Part shown: in pieces, positions 36,491 to 44,975 of the stretch | Layout: every line of letters begins with the position of its first letter | Numbering within the stretch: position 1 is the first letter of the stretch | NCBI RefSeq assembly: GCF_017963645.1 | Contig: NZ_JAGMWN010000003.1 | Coordinates: forward strand, 62,001-126,000 | DNA from: Marivibrio halodurans | GTDB taxonomy: Bacteria; Pseudomonadota; Alphaproteobacteria; UBA8366; Aestuariispiraceae | Reading direction: 5' to 3' | Length of the DNA stretch: 64,000 nucleotides | Notes under the pieces: generated by a model | What the model saw: only the letters and a program-made list of their open reading frames with translations | Database searches by the model: none | What the model was told of the DNA's origin: nothing | Position numbers and translations under genes: made by a program

Positions 36491-38185
36491 ATGAACGGGC
36501 TTTTCGGCGGCACTAAGCGTGACAATCAGGATGAGCATGTCGCCGAGTTGGAGGCCCGGCTTACCGCGATTGGACGATCGCAGGCGATTATCGAATTCGA
36601 ACCCGACGGCACGATCCTCGATGCCAACCCGTCCTTCCTGGAGCTGATGGGCTACCGTCTGGAGGAAATCCAAGGTCGACACCATCGCATGTTCGTCGAT
36701 CCCGAGGAGCAGGAGAGCGCGGACTACGCCGATTTCTGGTCCCGGCTGGCGCGCGGCGAAACGCAGGCACGCATCTTCAAGCGTCTCGCGAAATCCGGCG
36801 CGGAGGTATGGATCCAGGCTTCCTATAACCCCGTTCTCGACGCCGACGGACACACGGTTCGGGTCATGAAGCTCGCCACCGACATCACCGAGCAGACACG
36901 CCGCGAGGCCGACCGCGCCGGCCAGATCGCAGCGATTTCCCGCAGTCAGGCCGTCATCGAGTTCGAGCCGAACGGCACGATCATCACGGCCAACGAAAAT
37001 TTCCTCAAGACGATGGGCTATGACCTGGGGGAAATTCGCGGCAAGCATCACAGCCTGTTCGTCGACGAGGCGACCCGCCGATCGAACGATTACAAGGCCT
37101 TTTGGGCGGCGCTCTCTCGGGGGGACTATCACGCGGGGGAATTCCGGCGGGTCGGCAAGGGCGGCCGGGAAATCTGGATTCAGGCGTCCTATAATCCGAT
37201 CTTCGATGCGGCCGGCCGCCTCTACAAGGTCGTCAAATATGCGAGCGACGTGACCGAACGGAAACGGCGCGACGCCGATTTCGCCGGCCAGATCGACGCC
37301 ATCAGCAAATCCCAAGCCGTCATTCAATTCGAACTGGACGGCACGATCATCGACGCGAACGAGAATTTCCTCGCCGCCACGGGCTATCGGCTGGACGAGG
37401 TGAAAGGCCAGCACCACCGCATATTCATGGAACCGGCCCAGGCCGGCACCGCCGACTACCGCGCGTTCTGGGAGAGCCTGGGGCGCGGCGAATTCCACTC
37501 CGGCGAGTTCAAGCGCATCGGCAAGGACGGAAACCCCATTTGGATCGTCGCGACCTACAATCCGATCCGCGACATGAGCGGAAACCCCGTCAAGGTCGTG
37601 AAATACGCGACCGACGTGACGGATCAGGTGCGCGCGCGCCGACGCATTTCCGAGCTTCTGGATTCCATGGCCGCAGGATCGGACGAATTGAGCCAGTCCG
37701 TCCTGGAAATCACGCAGAGCATGTCGCAATCCAAGCAAACCACCAGCAAGGCCTTCACGCTGGTCGTCGACGCCGATAAGTCCGCCCACACCTTGGCGGA
37801 AGCGGCGGAGGCCATGACCTCAGTGGTCGATATGATCGACAGGATCACCTATCAGATCAACCTTCTGGCGCTGAACGCGACGATCGAATCAGCACGTGCC
37901 GGGGCGGCCGGAAAGGGCTTCACCGTCGTCGCGACGGAGGTAAAGAACCTTGCCTCCCAGGCGAAGGAAGCGACGGAGAAGATCATGGCGCATGTCGGCG
38001 GCATGCGGTCGGCCTCCGACAATGTCGTGAGCAGTCTCGCGGATATCCGGCGCGCGATGGATGCGGTTCACGACTATGTCAATTCCACCACGCATGCGGT
38101 CGAGGAGCAGAGCACGGTCTGCAACGACATGGCCAGGAACATGCAAAGCGTGGCCTACGAGGCATCGAACCTCAGCGCGCATTGA
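36491..38185 (+). CDS. Soluble methyl-accepting chemotaxis protein with three PAS domains
   Basis: A 564-residue chemoreceptor without membrane segments. Three similar PAS-PAC units of about 122 residues begin at RSQAIIEFEPDG, RSQAVIEFEPNG and KSQAVIQFELDG, each ending with a D(I/V)T PAC motif. The signalling hairpin contains the tip INLLALNATIESARAGAAGKGFTVVA split around EVKNLASQAKEAT. No C-terminal CheR-binding pentapeptide. It probably senses an internal redox or energy cue (heme or FAD not provable). GGGGAA sits six bases before the ATG at 36491; starts at 36437 or 36485 are less likely. Confidence 0.92.
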   Translation: MNGLFGGTKRDNQDEHVAELEARLTAIGRSQAIIEFEPDGTILDANPSFLELMGYRLEEIQGRHHRMFVDPEEQESADYADFWSRLARGETQARIFKRLAKSGAEVWIQASYNPVLDADGHTVRVMKLATDITEQTRREADRAGQIAAISRSQAVIEFEPNGTIITANENFLKTMGYDLGEIRGKHHSLFVDEATRRSNDYKAFWAALSRGDYHAGEFRRVGKGGREIWIQASYNPIFDAAGRLYKVVKYASDVTERKRRDADFAGQIDAISKSQAVIQFELDGTIIDANENFLAATGYRLDEVKGQHHRIFMEPAQAGTADYRAFWESLGRGEFHSGEFKRIGKDGNPIWIVATYNPIRDMSGNPVKVVKYATDVTDQVRARRRISELLDSMAAGSDELSQSVLEITQSMSQSKQTTSKAFTLVVDADKSAHTLAEAAEAMTSVVDMIDRITYQINLLALNATIESARAGAAGKGFTVVATEVKNLASQAKEATEKIMAHVGGMRSASDNVVSSLADIRRAMDAVHDYVNSTTHAVEEQSTVCNDMARNMQSVAYEASNLSAH

Positions 38186-38199
38186 CCCAAAGGCGCGTT

Positions 38200-38342
38200 A
38201 GAGCCTGATGATATGATATGGCCCCATCCGAGACGCCGCTTTCGGTTTTCCGGCTAGGAGCGCCGCGCGCGCCCTCTCCCCATGGGGCCGTGGGCCGGAA
38301 ACCCGGAAAACGATCTCGGACGGGTCCATATCATCATGCTCT
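38200..38342. repeat. Palindromic repeat element, family B
   Basis: A 143-base imperfect palindrome between convergent genes. Left arm begins AGAGCCTGATGATATG at 38200; the right arm, read backwards from 38342, begins AGAGCATGATGATATG. The left arm has an extra ATATG. The arms continue with GCCCCATCCGAGA versus ACCCGTCCGAGA and further CGGTTTTCCGG-like pairing. The inner box GGCTAGGAGCGC at 38252-38263 matches the box in the elements at 3212 and 49548. Its right tip overlaps the TAG stop codon of the LysE gene. Confidence 0.85.
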
Positions 38343-38967
38343 AGTGCAGCCGCGTCGTCAGGATCTTGAGGCCGGCCGCGGCGAAGGCGAGCGCGAATAC
38401 CGCCTCGAACCACCGGCGCAGGCGCAGATAAAGCCCCGCGACGCGGGCGCTGGAGAACAGCAGCGCGTAGCCGTGGAAGATCACGCAACTCTGCAACCCC
38501 ACCGCCAGGATGACGGTCACGAGGGTCGCGGGTGACGCCCCGGCGGGCACACCGACGGCGTAGAGCGCCCCGAAGAAAAGGATCGCCTTCGGGTTGGTGA
38601 GGTGCAGCAACACCCCCCGGCCATAGAGCGCGGGACGCGACGGCGCCCGGATCGCGCGGGTGGCGAGCGCGCCGTCCCCCAGCGCCGCGCGCGCCGACTT
38701 CACCGCCAGGAACAACAGATAGAGCGCCCCGGCATAGCGCAGGATCTCCAACATCCAGGCATTGGCGAGCATGACCGCCCCGAAGCCGAGCGCCGCGACG
38801 CAGGACCAGATCAGCGATCCCGTCATGATCCCGGCCGCGAGGGCCAATCCGGCGGCCCGTCCAGCGGCCATCGACGTCCCCGCGAGGGCGAGGGTCGCGG
38901 GGCCCGGGCTCGCCGACGCGATAAGAGCCGCCCCCAGGATCAACGAAAGATCGACGCCCTCCACCAT
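38341..38967 (-). CDS. LysE-family amino-acid exporter
   Basis: A 208-residue membrane protein with about six hydrophobic segments. The N-terminal ASASPGPATLALAGTSMAAGRAAG is the LysE/RhtB signature and NPKAILFFGALYAV the second conserved motif. It should export amino acids or related small molecules; substrate unknown. Its stop codon lies inside the tip of the palindromic element. Confidence 0.9.
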   Translation of the reverse strand: MVEGVDLSLILGAALIASASPGPATLALAGTSMAAGRAAGLALAAGIMTGSLIWSCVAALGFGAVMLANAWMLEILRYAGALYLLFLAVKSARAALGDGALATRAIRAPSRPALYGRGVLLHLTNPKAILFFGALYAVGVPAGASPATLVTVILAVGLQSCVIFHGYALLFSSARVAGLYLRLRRWFEAVFALAFAAAGLKILTTRLH

Positions 38968-38974
38968 GTCCCTC

Positions 38975-39010
38975 GTCTATTCCGCCGTCTATTCCGCCGT
39001 CTATTCCGCC
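38975..39010. repeat. 12-base tandem repeat at the MFS stop codon
   Basis: Three exact copies of GTCTATTCCGCC. On the minus strand each copy reads GGCGGAATAGAC, which repeats the last two codons (Ala-Glu) and the TAG stop of the MFS gene. The copies lie between the end of the MFS gene and the LysE start. Confidence 0.85.
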
Positions 39011-40272
39011 GGCGCGCCGGCGGCGGCCGCGTCGCGTGCCCGCGCGTCGCGCGGCAACAGCAGCACGACCAGCACGGCGACGGCGGCCAATCCCGCGAGG
39101 CCGGTCAACAGGGCCGAGAAATCGCCGGTCATCTCGCGCCCGTACTTGATCAGCAACACACCGATCGGCCCCGCCCCGAAGGCGAGCACGAACTTGATCC
39201 CGAAGGCCAGCCCCTGATGCTTCGCCGGGGCGAAGCGGGCGAGCATCATGTTCTCCGCCGGAAGGGCGGAGGTGTTGACCACCACGAGTCCGATCGCCGC
39301 CAGGAACAGCGCGCCCTCCCCGAAAAGGGCCATGGCCAGCAACAGCGGCGCCATAAGCAGCCAGCCGAGGAAGTAGACGAGCTTCAGGGAATAGCGATCG
39401 GCGAGCCGCCCGCCGACGAGTTGCATCAGCGCGCCGGCCGTATAGACCGCGCCGACGGCGAAGCCGATGCGCGAGATATCGCCGCCGAGCCAGCCCAGCA
39501 TGTTCTCCTCGAACAGCTTCGGCATGGCGGTCTGGGTGGTATTGTAGATCAGCCCGATCGCGAACATCGGAAACAGCAATGCCAGGAAGGCGGCGAGCCG
39601 CCCGCGCCCGTCGCGCCCGCCGACGGCCTCCCCCGCCGCGGCCGTGCCGTCCACGACCCGGCCGCGCATGATGCACCAGACAAGCGCGATGCCGACCACG
39701 ACGCACAGCGTCCCCGGCACCATGAAGGCCATGCGCCAGCCGACGAGGTCGATCAGCACGCCCGTCAAGGCACCGGCCGCCGCCGCACCGAGGCCGCCGA
39801 AGATGCCGTTCACGGCCAGTTTCTGCCCCGTCGCGCCGGCCGAGGTCTTGATCAGCCAAGGAATGCCAACCGGGTGATATATCGCGCCGAACAGCCCGAT
39901 CGCCGCCAGCATCACGCCCAGCATCACCGTATCCGGCGCGAAACCGGCGGCCGCCGTCGCGACCCCCATGCCGAGGAACATTATGGCCAGCATGCCGGGC
40001 GCGCTCCACATATCCGCGAGGCGGCCGGCCGGCAGCGCCGCCAGGCCGATCAGCGCGGAGGCCGGCGTCCACAGGGCGATCAGCGTCTCGTAGTCGCTCG
40101 CCGTCCAGTCCTTCGCGATCGCCAGAACGATGGTGAAGTACATCGCCGCGAAATAATGGAAGAGGAAATGGCCGACGGCGCTGAAGCCGAGCGCGAGGCG
40201 CCCGGAGCCGCGCGCTTCCGACGCGGGCCCGGTCATCGAAGAGGATCGTTCCGAAGGGGGTATATGGCTCAT
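39001..40272 (-). CDS. Major facilitator superfamily transporter
   Basis: A 423-residue protein with about 12 predicted membrane spans. The motif GLAALPAGRLADMWSAPG between spans 2 and 3 and GGRLADRYSLKLVY in the second half are the MFS motif A copies. A long central loop (about residues 195-215) separates the halves. Substrate unassigned. ATG at 40272 is chosen; a start at 40236 would also keep all spans. Followed by LysE, possibly co-transcribed. Confidence 0.9.
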   Translation of the reverse strand: MSHIPPSERSSSMTGPASEARGSGRLALGFSAVGHFLFHYFAAMYFTIVLAIAKDWTASDYETLIALWTPASALIGLAALPAGRLADMWSAPGMLAIMFLGMGVATAAAGFAPDTVMLGVMLAAIGLFGAIYHPVGIPWLIKTSAGATGQKLAVNGIFGGLGAAAAGALTGVLIDLVGWRMAFMVPGTLCVVVGIALVWCIMRGRVVDGTAAAGEAVGGRDGRGRLAAFLALLFPMFAIGLIYNTTQTAMPKLFEENMLGWLGGDISRIGFAVGAVYTAGALMQLVGGRLADRYSLKLVYFLGWLLMAPLLLAMALFGEGALFLAAIGLVVVNTSALPAENMMLARFAPAKHQGLAFGIKFVLAFGAGPIGVLLIKYGREMTGDFSALLTGLAGLAAVAVLVVLLLPRDARARDAAAAGAPAE

Positions 40273-40428
40273 GACGATGGCTAGAGTGCGCCCGCCGACC
40301 CAGCTTGGCAATCGCCACTATCGCGCACGCAGTGGGGCCATAGGGCGTCATCGGGGCTGGCCGTTCCGAAGGCGGGCGGGTTAGACTTGCACCGTATCAA
40401 CAAGGTTTTGCGGGAGAGCAACCGACCC

Positions 40429-41301
40429 ATGACGACATTCCCCCTCGTCTCCCCCGATTGGCTTAAATCCGCGCTCGACGATCCGTCGGTCGTGATTCTC
40501 GATGCGACCTATCATCTGCCGACGATGGGCCGCGATGCGCGAAGCGAGTTCGAGGCGGAGCGGATTCCGGGTGCGCGTTTCTTCGACATCGACGAGATCA
40601 AGGATTCGAACGATCCCCTGCCTCACATGATCCCGGACGCGGAAACCTTCCGCCGCGCGGCCGAGGCCCTCGGCGTCACCGACGATAGTACCGTCGTCTG
40701 CTATGACAGCTACGGTCTATTGTCCGCCGCGCGGGCTTGGTGGATGTTCCGGCTGTTCGGCTTCGACCGGGTTTCGGTACTGGACGGCGGTCTGAAACAT
40801 TGGAAGGCCTGCGGCTATCCGACCGAAAGCGGCCCGGCGCCGGACGCTCCGACGGGTGCGCTTTCCGTGCACTTCCGCCCGGAACTGGTCCGCCGGGTGG
40901 ACGATATGCTGGACAATCTGAAGGAGGGGCCGGGGTCCGCCTTCACCGTCCTCGACGCACGCTCGGCCGGGCGTTTCGCCGGCACGGAGCCGGAGCCACG
41001 GGCCGAGTTGCGCGCCGGCCACATCCCGAACTCGCTCAGCCTGCCCTCCGCCCAATTGACCGACCCGGAGACGGGGCGGGTCAAGACGGTCCAGCAACTC
41101 CAGACCCTCTACGAGGCGGCGGGCATCGAACTCGGCCGCGACCGGGTGGTGACCAGTTGCGGGTCGGGGGTTACCGCCTGCGCGCTGGCATTCGGACTGT
41201 TCCTGCTGGGCGACACGAACGTGGCCGTCTATGACGGCAGTTGGTCCGAATGGGGCGCGCGCGACGACACCCCGGTCGAAACAGGCGTGCCCGGCGGCTA
41301 A
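40429..41301 (+). CDS. Sulfurtransferase (3-mercaptopyruvate type)
   Basis: A 290-residue two-domain rhodanese. The N-terminal domain has VILDATYHLPTMGRDAR and the family FFDIDEIKDSNDPLPHMIP; the C-terminal domain carries the active-site loop CGSGVTACALAF with the catalytic Cys. The CGSGVTA form fits SseA-like 3-mercaptopyruvate sulfurtransferases more than thiosulfate enzymes. It transfers sulfane sulfur to thiol acceptors. Confidence 0.92.
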   Translation: MTTFPLVSPDWLKSALDDPSVVILDATYHLPTMGRDARSEFEAERIPGARFFDIDEIKDSNDPLPHMIPDAETFRRAAEALGVTDDSTVVCYDSYGLLSAARAWWMFRLFGFDRVSVLDGGLKHWKACGYPTESGPAPDAPTGALSVHFRPELVRRVDDMLDNLKEGPGSAFTVLDARSAGRFAGTEPEPRAELRAGHIPNSLSLPSAQLTDPETGRVKTVQQLQTLYEAAGIELGRDRVVTSCGSGVTACALAFGLFLLGDTNVAVYDGSWSEWGARDDTPVETGVPGG

Positions 41302-41368
41302 CGCCGCGCCTTCCTTCCCCTTTCCGGCAGTTTCGAACGACCGGCAGTTCCGAACGAAAGGTCCGTCC

Positions 41369-42412
41369 ATGCGTATCCGCCCCTTCGAGCCCGCGGACAA
41401 GGAGCCGGTGATCGCCCTTTGGCACGCCTGCGGGCTGACGCGCCCCTGGAACGACCCGGCAGCGGATATCGACCTGGCGCGCGCGACCGCCGGAACCGCC
41501 CTGCTGGTCGCGCTGGACGAGGAAAGTGGCGCCGTGATCGGCAGCGCCATGACGGGCTTCGACGGCCATCGCGGCTGGCTCTACTACCTAGCCGCCGACC
41601 CGGCCCGGCGCGGCGAAGGGGTCGGCCGCGCCCTGACGGAGGCCTGCGAGGCGCATCTGCTCGATCTCGGCTGCCCGAAGGTCGAATTGATCGTCCGGCT
41701 GGAGAATACGGCCGTGCAGAGCTTCTACGAGGCGATCGGCTATCGCGAGGAGCGGCGGCGCCTCTACAGTAAATGGCTGATCGACCCGCCGAGCGTCCAG
41801 GACGAGCCGTCGGCGCGCGCGCTTCCGACGATCGACGTCACCATCACATGGCTGGAGATGCTGGAACCGCCGAGGCGTCCGGCGCGCCCCGTGCCGATGG
41901 CGGACAAGCCGGTCAACGTCATTCGGCTGATCGATCCGCCCGTGGATTACTATCGCTTCATCCACCATACGGTGGGCGATCCCTGGCTCTGGTGGACGCG
42001 CCGTGCCATGAGCAACGAGGAATTGGCCGACATCATCAAGGACGAAGCGGTGGAGATTTATCTGCTGCAACTCGGCGGCGCGCCGGCGGGCTTCATCGAA
42101 CTCGACTTCCGCCGAACCCCCGATGTCGCGAACATCAATTTCTTCGGCCTCATGCCGTGGTGCATCGGGCGGGGCTTTGGCCCCTATCTGCTCGACTGGG
42201 GCATACGCTGCGCGTGGGAACGCGACCCGGCGCCGCGCCGCCTGACCCTCGACACCTGCACGCACGACCACCCCAAGGCGCTGGCCGGTTATCAAAAGGC
42301 GGGATTCCAGGTCTATGACCGCACGTCGGAGACGATCCCCGACCCCCGCGCGCGCGGCTTCATTCCGCCGGAAACGGAGGTAATGTCGAACGTTCCCCCC
42401 TATCCGGCCTGA
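41369..42412 (+). CDS. Double GNAT-domain acetyltransferase
   Basis: A 347-residue fusion of two GNAT domains. The first (about 1-145) resembles YpeA, with MRIRPFEPADKEPVIALWHACGL, the CoA loop PARRGEGVGRALTEAC and NTAVQSFYEAIGYRE. The second (about 175-345) has FIELDFRRTPDVANINFFGLMP, the weaker loop WCIGRGFGPYLLDWGI and KALAGYQKAGFQVYDR. They usually occur as separate genes. The open frame is uninterrupted through the linker PSVQDEPSARALPTIDVTI. Substrates unknown. Confidence 0.88.
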   Translation: MRIRPFEPADKEPVIALWHACGLTRPWNDPAADIDLARATAGTALLVALDEESGAVIGSAMTGFDGHRGWLYYLAADPARRGEGVGRALTEACEAHLLDLGCPKVELIVRLENTAVQSFYEAIGYREERRRLYSKWLIDPPSVQDEPSARALPTIDVTITWLEMLEPPRRPARPVPMADKPVNVIRLIDPPVDYYRFIHHTVGDPWLWWTRRAMSNEELADIIKDEAVEIYLLQLGGAPAGFIELDFRRTPDVANINFFGLMPWCIGRGFGPYLLDWGIRCAWERDPAPRRLTLDTCTHDHPKALAGYQKAGFQVYDRTSETIPDPRARGFIPPETEVMSNVPPYPA

Positions 42413-42443
42413 TACGTCGCATCGCCGGGCGCGGGCGCGCTAT

Positions 42444-42968
42444 TCATGCGCCGTCGGCGAAACGTCCATAGGCCCCGCGGAAATATGTGAGCGGCCGCCC
42501 ATCCGCGCGGCCGAGATCGATGCGCGCGACCCGACCGACCAGGATGACATGGTCGCCGCCGTCATAACGATGCTCGATCTCGCAGACGATACGTGCCAGA
42601 ACATCGTCCAACAGCGGCAGACCATCCGGATCGACCCGGTGGCGCACGCCCGCGAACTTGTCCGGCACCCCCGCCATGGCGAAATGCGTGGAGAGTTCGG
42701 CCTGATCTTCCCCCAACACATTGACGGCGAAGCGGCCGGCTTCGGTGAAGCCATGGAAACTGCCGGCCTTGCGATCGAGACAGAAGAGCACGAGCGGCGG
42801 GTCGAGCGAGACCGACGTGAAGCTGTTGACCGTCAGCCCCTCCTTATGGCCGTCGGCGCCAAGCGTCGTCACCACGGCGACACCGGTGGCATATCGCCCG
42901 CAGGCGGCCTTGAATGCCGCCTCGGTGATGCCCTCGTCGGTCAGGCTGTCGGTCATACCCTCCGCCAT
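42444..42968 (-). CDS. Flavin reductase family protein (HpaC type)
   Basis: A 174-residue FMN-binding split-barrel protein. GRYATGVAVVTT and GLTVNSFTSVSLDPPLVLFCLDR are the conserved flavin-binding motifs, followed by FAVNVLGEDQ. Such proteins reduce flavin with NAD(P)H for partner monooxygenases, but none is encoded next to it. ATG at 42968 has GGAAAGG in front. Convergent with the double-GNAT gene. Confidence 0.9.
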   Translation of the reverse strand: MAEGMTDSLTDEGITEAAFKAACGRYATGVAVVTTLGADGHKEGLTVNSFTSVSLDPPLVLFCLDRKAGSFHGFTEAGRFAVNVLGEDQAELSTHFAMAGVPDKFAGVRHRVDPDGLPLLDDVLARIVCEIEHRYDGGDHVILVGRVARIDLGRADGRPLTYFRGAYGRFADGA

Positions 42969-43105
42969 ATCGGCCTTTCCAGACTATCTCGTTTATACTC
43001 CCGGACCCCGACGGTGCCGGACGCCCTGACGCTACCCCGGCCCGTTCGAGGGGCTATCTAGCGCATGTGACCCCAACTGGCGAGAGCGAAGGATATTTTC
43101 CACCC

Positions 43106-43945
43106 ATGGTCCGCGCCCCATCCCCACCCGGCCCGATCGTGCGCGTCGCGCGCGCGCCGATATCGCGCGCGGTGCTTGCCTTCCTGCTGTCGGGCGCGCT
43201 GACGGCGGCCGCGATCCAGGCCCTATGGCAGGGGTTGGGAATCGATCCCCCGCTCTGGTCGAAAATCGTGGGCGCGGGCATGGGGGCCGCCGGGTTCGGA
43301 GCGCTCTTCCGCTTGCCGCGCTGGTGGTGGGGTGTACTGGCGCTGGCACCGGCGGCCTTCGTCGGCGCACGAACGCTGGCGCTGCCGGGTTGGAGCTACG
43401 CGCTGCTCGCGGTCGCCGCGCTGCTTACCCTCCACAACAGCGCGGGTGAACGGGTCCCCCTCTATCTAACGGGCCGGGCGAGCCGGACGGCGCTCGGCGG
43501 CTTGGTCGACGCGGCCCGTCCGATCCAGGCGATCGATCTGGGGTGCGGGCTGGGCGGTCCGCTGTTGGCGATGGCCACGGCCAACCGCGATCCCGCCAGC
43601 CGCTTCCTGGGCGTGGAGACGGCACCGTTTCCCTTCGCGATCGCCTGGACGCGGGCGCGTCTCGCCGGGGATCGGCGGGTGACGGTCGCCTGCCGCTCCA
43701 TCTGGTCGGTCGACCTGTCCGCGTTCGATCTCGTCTACGCCTTCCTGAGCCCGGCCCCCATGCCGCGTCTCATGGCCAAGGCCCGGCGGGAGTTACGGGA
43801 GGGCGCGCTCCTCGTTAGCAATGAATTTACCGACCCGGCCTATCCTCCCGACCGTCGGATCATACCGGAGGGCACCGGTGGCCGGCCGCTCAATCTCTGG
43901 TACGCACCGATTCGCGTCCATTCCTCCGGCGGGCAAAGGCCCTAG
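43106..43945 (+). CDS. Membrane-tethered class I SAM methyltransferase-like protein
   Basis: A 279-residue protein with two to three hydrophobic segments in the first 105 residues (AVLAFLLSGALTAAAIQAL, WWWGVLALAPAAFVGA, YALLAVAALLTL) and then a Rossmann methyltransferase domain with motif I AIDLGCGLGGPLLAMA and VETAPFPFAIAW. The catalytic part would face the cytoplasm. Substrate unknown. It lies 80 bases before motA on the same strand; shared transcription is possible but not shown. Confidence 0.8.
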   Translation: MVRAPSPPGPIVRVARAPISRAVLAFLLSGALTAAAIQALWQGLGIDPPLWSKIVGAGMGAAGFGALFRLPRWWWGVLALAPAAFVGARTLALPGWSYALLAVAALLTLHNSAGERVPLYLTGRASRTALGGLVDAARPIQAIDLGCGLGGPLLAMATANRDPASRFLGVETAPFPFAIAWTRARLAGDRRVTVACRSIWSVDLSAFDLVYAFLSPAPMPRLMAKARRELREGALLVSNEFTDPAYPPDRRIIPEGTGGRPLNLWYAPIRVHSSGGQRP

Positions 43946-44025
43946 CCGGATTGGCATGGACTTAAGGCAACGGATAAGAATATCCTGGCACCGTCGAAGG
44001 TCCCGGGGAGAGCAGTTAAAAATCC

Positions 44026-44886
44026 ATGTTCGTCATTATCGGTATCATCAGTGTAATCGTCTGTGTGCTCGGCTCCTATGTCGCGATGGGCGGCAAGCTC
44101 GCCGTGCTGAATCAGCCGTTCGAAGTGACGATCATTTTCGGTGCCGGTATCTCGGCTTTCGTCGTCGGCAATCCGATGCGCGTGGTCAAGGGCGGTTTCG
44201 GGCGCATCGCCGGCATCTTCAAGGGACCGAAATACAAGAAATCCGATTATCTGGAACTGCTGACCATGCAGTATCAGGTTTTCAAGCTCATGAAGCAGAA
44301 GGGCGCCCTGGCGATCGAGCAACATGTGGAGAACCCGCATGACAGCACGCTTTTCCAGGAATTCCCTCGCTTTCACCACGATCACCACGCGCTGGATTTC
44401 TTCTGCGACTATCTGCGCCTGCTGACCATGGGCACGGACAACCCGCACGAGATCGAAGCGCTGATCGATTCCGATCTGGAAGCGATGCACATGCAGGACC
44501 ATCAGGTCAGTCATGCGCTGACCGGCATGGCGGAAAGCTTCCCCGCGCTCGGCATCGTCGCGGCCGTGCTTGGCGTCATCAAGACCATGGGGTCGATCAA
44601 CGAACCGCCGGAGGTTCTTGGCAAGTTGATTGGCGGCGCGCTGGTCGGCACCTTCCTCGGCATCCTGCTGTGTTACGGCTTCTTCGCGCCCTTCGCGAAT
44701 CACGTGAAGACCCTGATCGAGGAGGAGGCCACCTATTTCAACAGCATGAAGGCAGGCCTGATCGCCCACATGCAAGGCTATGCTCCCGCGATCTCGGTCG
44801 AATTCGCGCGCAAGGTATTGGCCGACCACAACCGCCCGACCTTCACCGAGGTCGAGGACGCGGTCTCGAATCTACCCCCGATCTAA
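44026..44886 (+). CDS. motA: Flagellar motor stator protein MotA
   Basis: A 286-residue proton-channel subunit with four spans. Conserved prolines lie in SFPALGIVAAVLGVIKTM, the last span is ALVGTFLGILLCYGFFAPF, and the long cytoplasmic loop carries charged residues that contact FliG. The VVGNPMRVVKGG and KYKKSDYLELLTMQY stretches fit the LafT/alphaproteobacterial MotA type. Followed by two motB genes. Confidence 0.94.
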   Translation: MFVIIGIISVIVCVLGSYVAMGGKLAVLNQPFEVTIIFGAGISAFVVGNPMRVVKGGFGRIAGIFKGPKYKKSDYLELLTMQYQVFKLMKQKGALAIEQHVENPHDSTLFQEFPRFHHDHHALDFFCDYLRLLTMGTDNPHEIEALIDSDLEAMHMQDHQVSHALTGMAESFPALGIVAAVLGVIKTMGSINEPPEVLGKLIGGALVGTFLGILLCYGFFAPFANHVKTLIEEEATYFNSMKAGLIAHMQGYAPAISVEFARKVLADHNRPTFTEVEDAVSNLPPI

Positions 44887-44975
44887 GGGCATCCCCGCCG
44901 GTCTGGCCATGCGGTAGAATCACGGCGCGGGGAACGCGGACGGCGCGGCCGACGGAACGACGTTAAGGGACAAGG

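Noticed and set aside
38198-40351. A 717-codon minus-strand frame spanning LysE, MFS and the palindromic element
   Set aside because: It is a shadow of the true MFS and LysE frames, extremely Arg/Gly-rich, and reads through the repeat element.
43942-44025. Sigma-54-like promoter in front of motA
   Set aside because: TGGCAC is present but no TTGC-type -12 element at the right distance.
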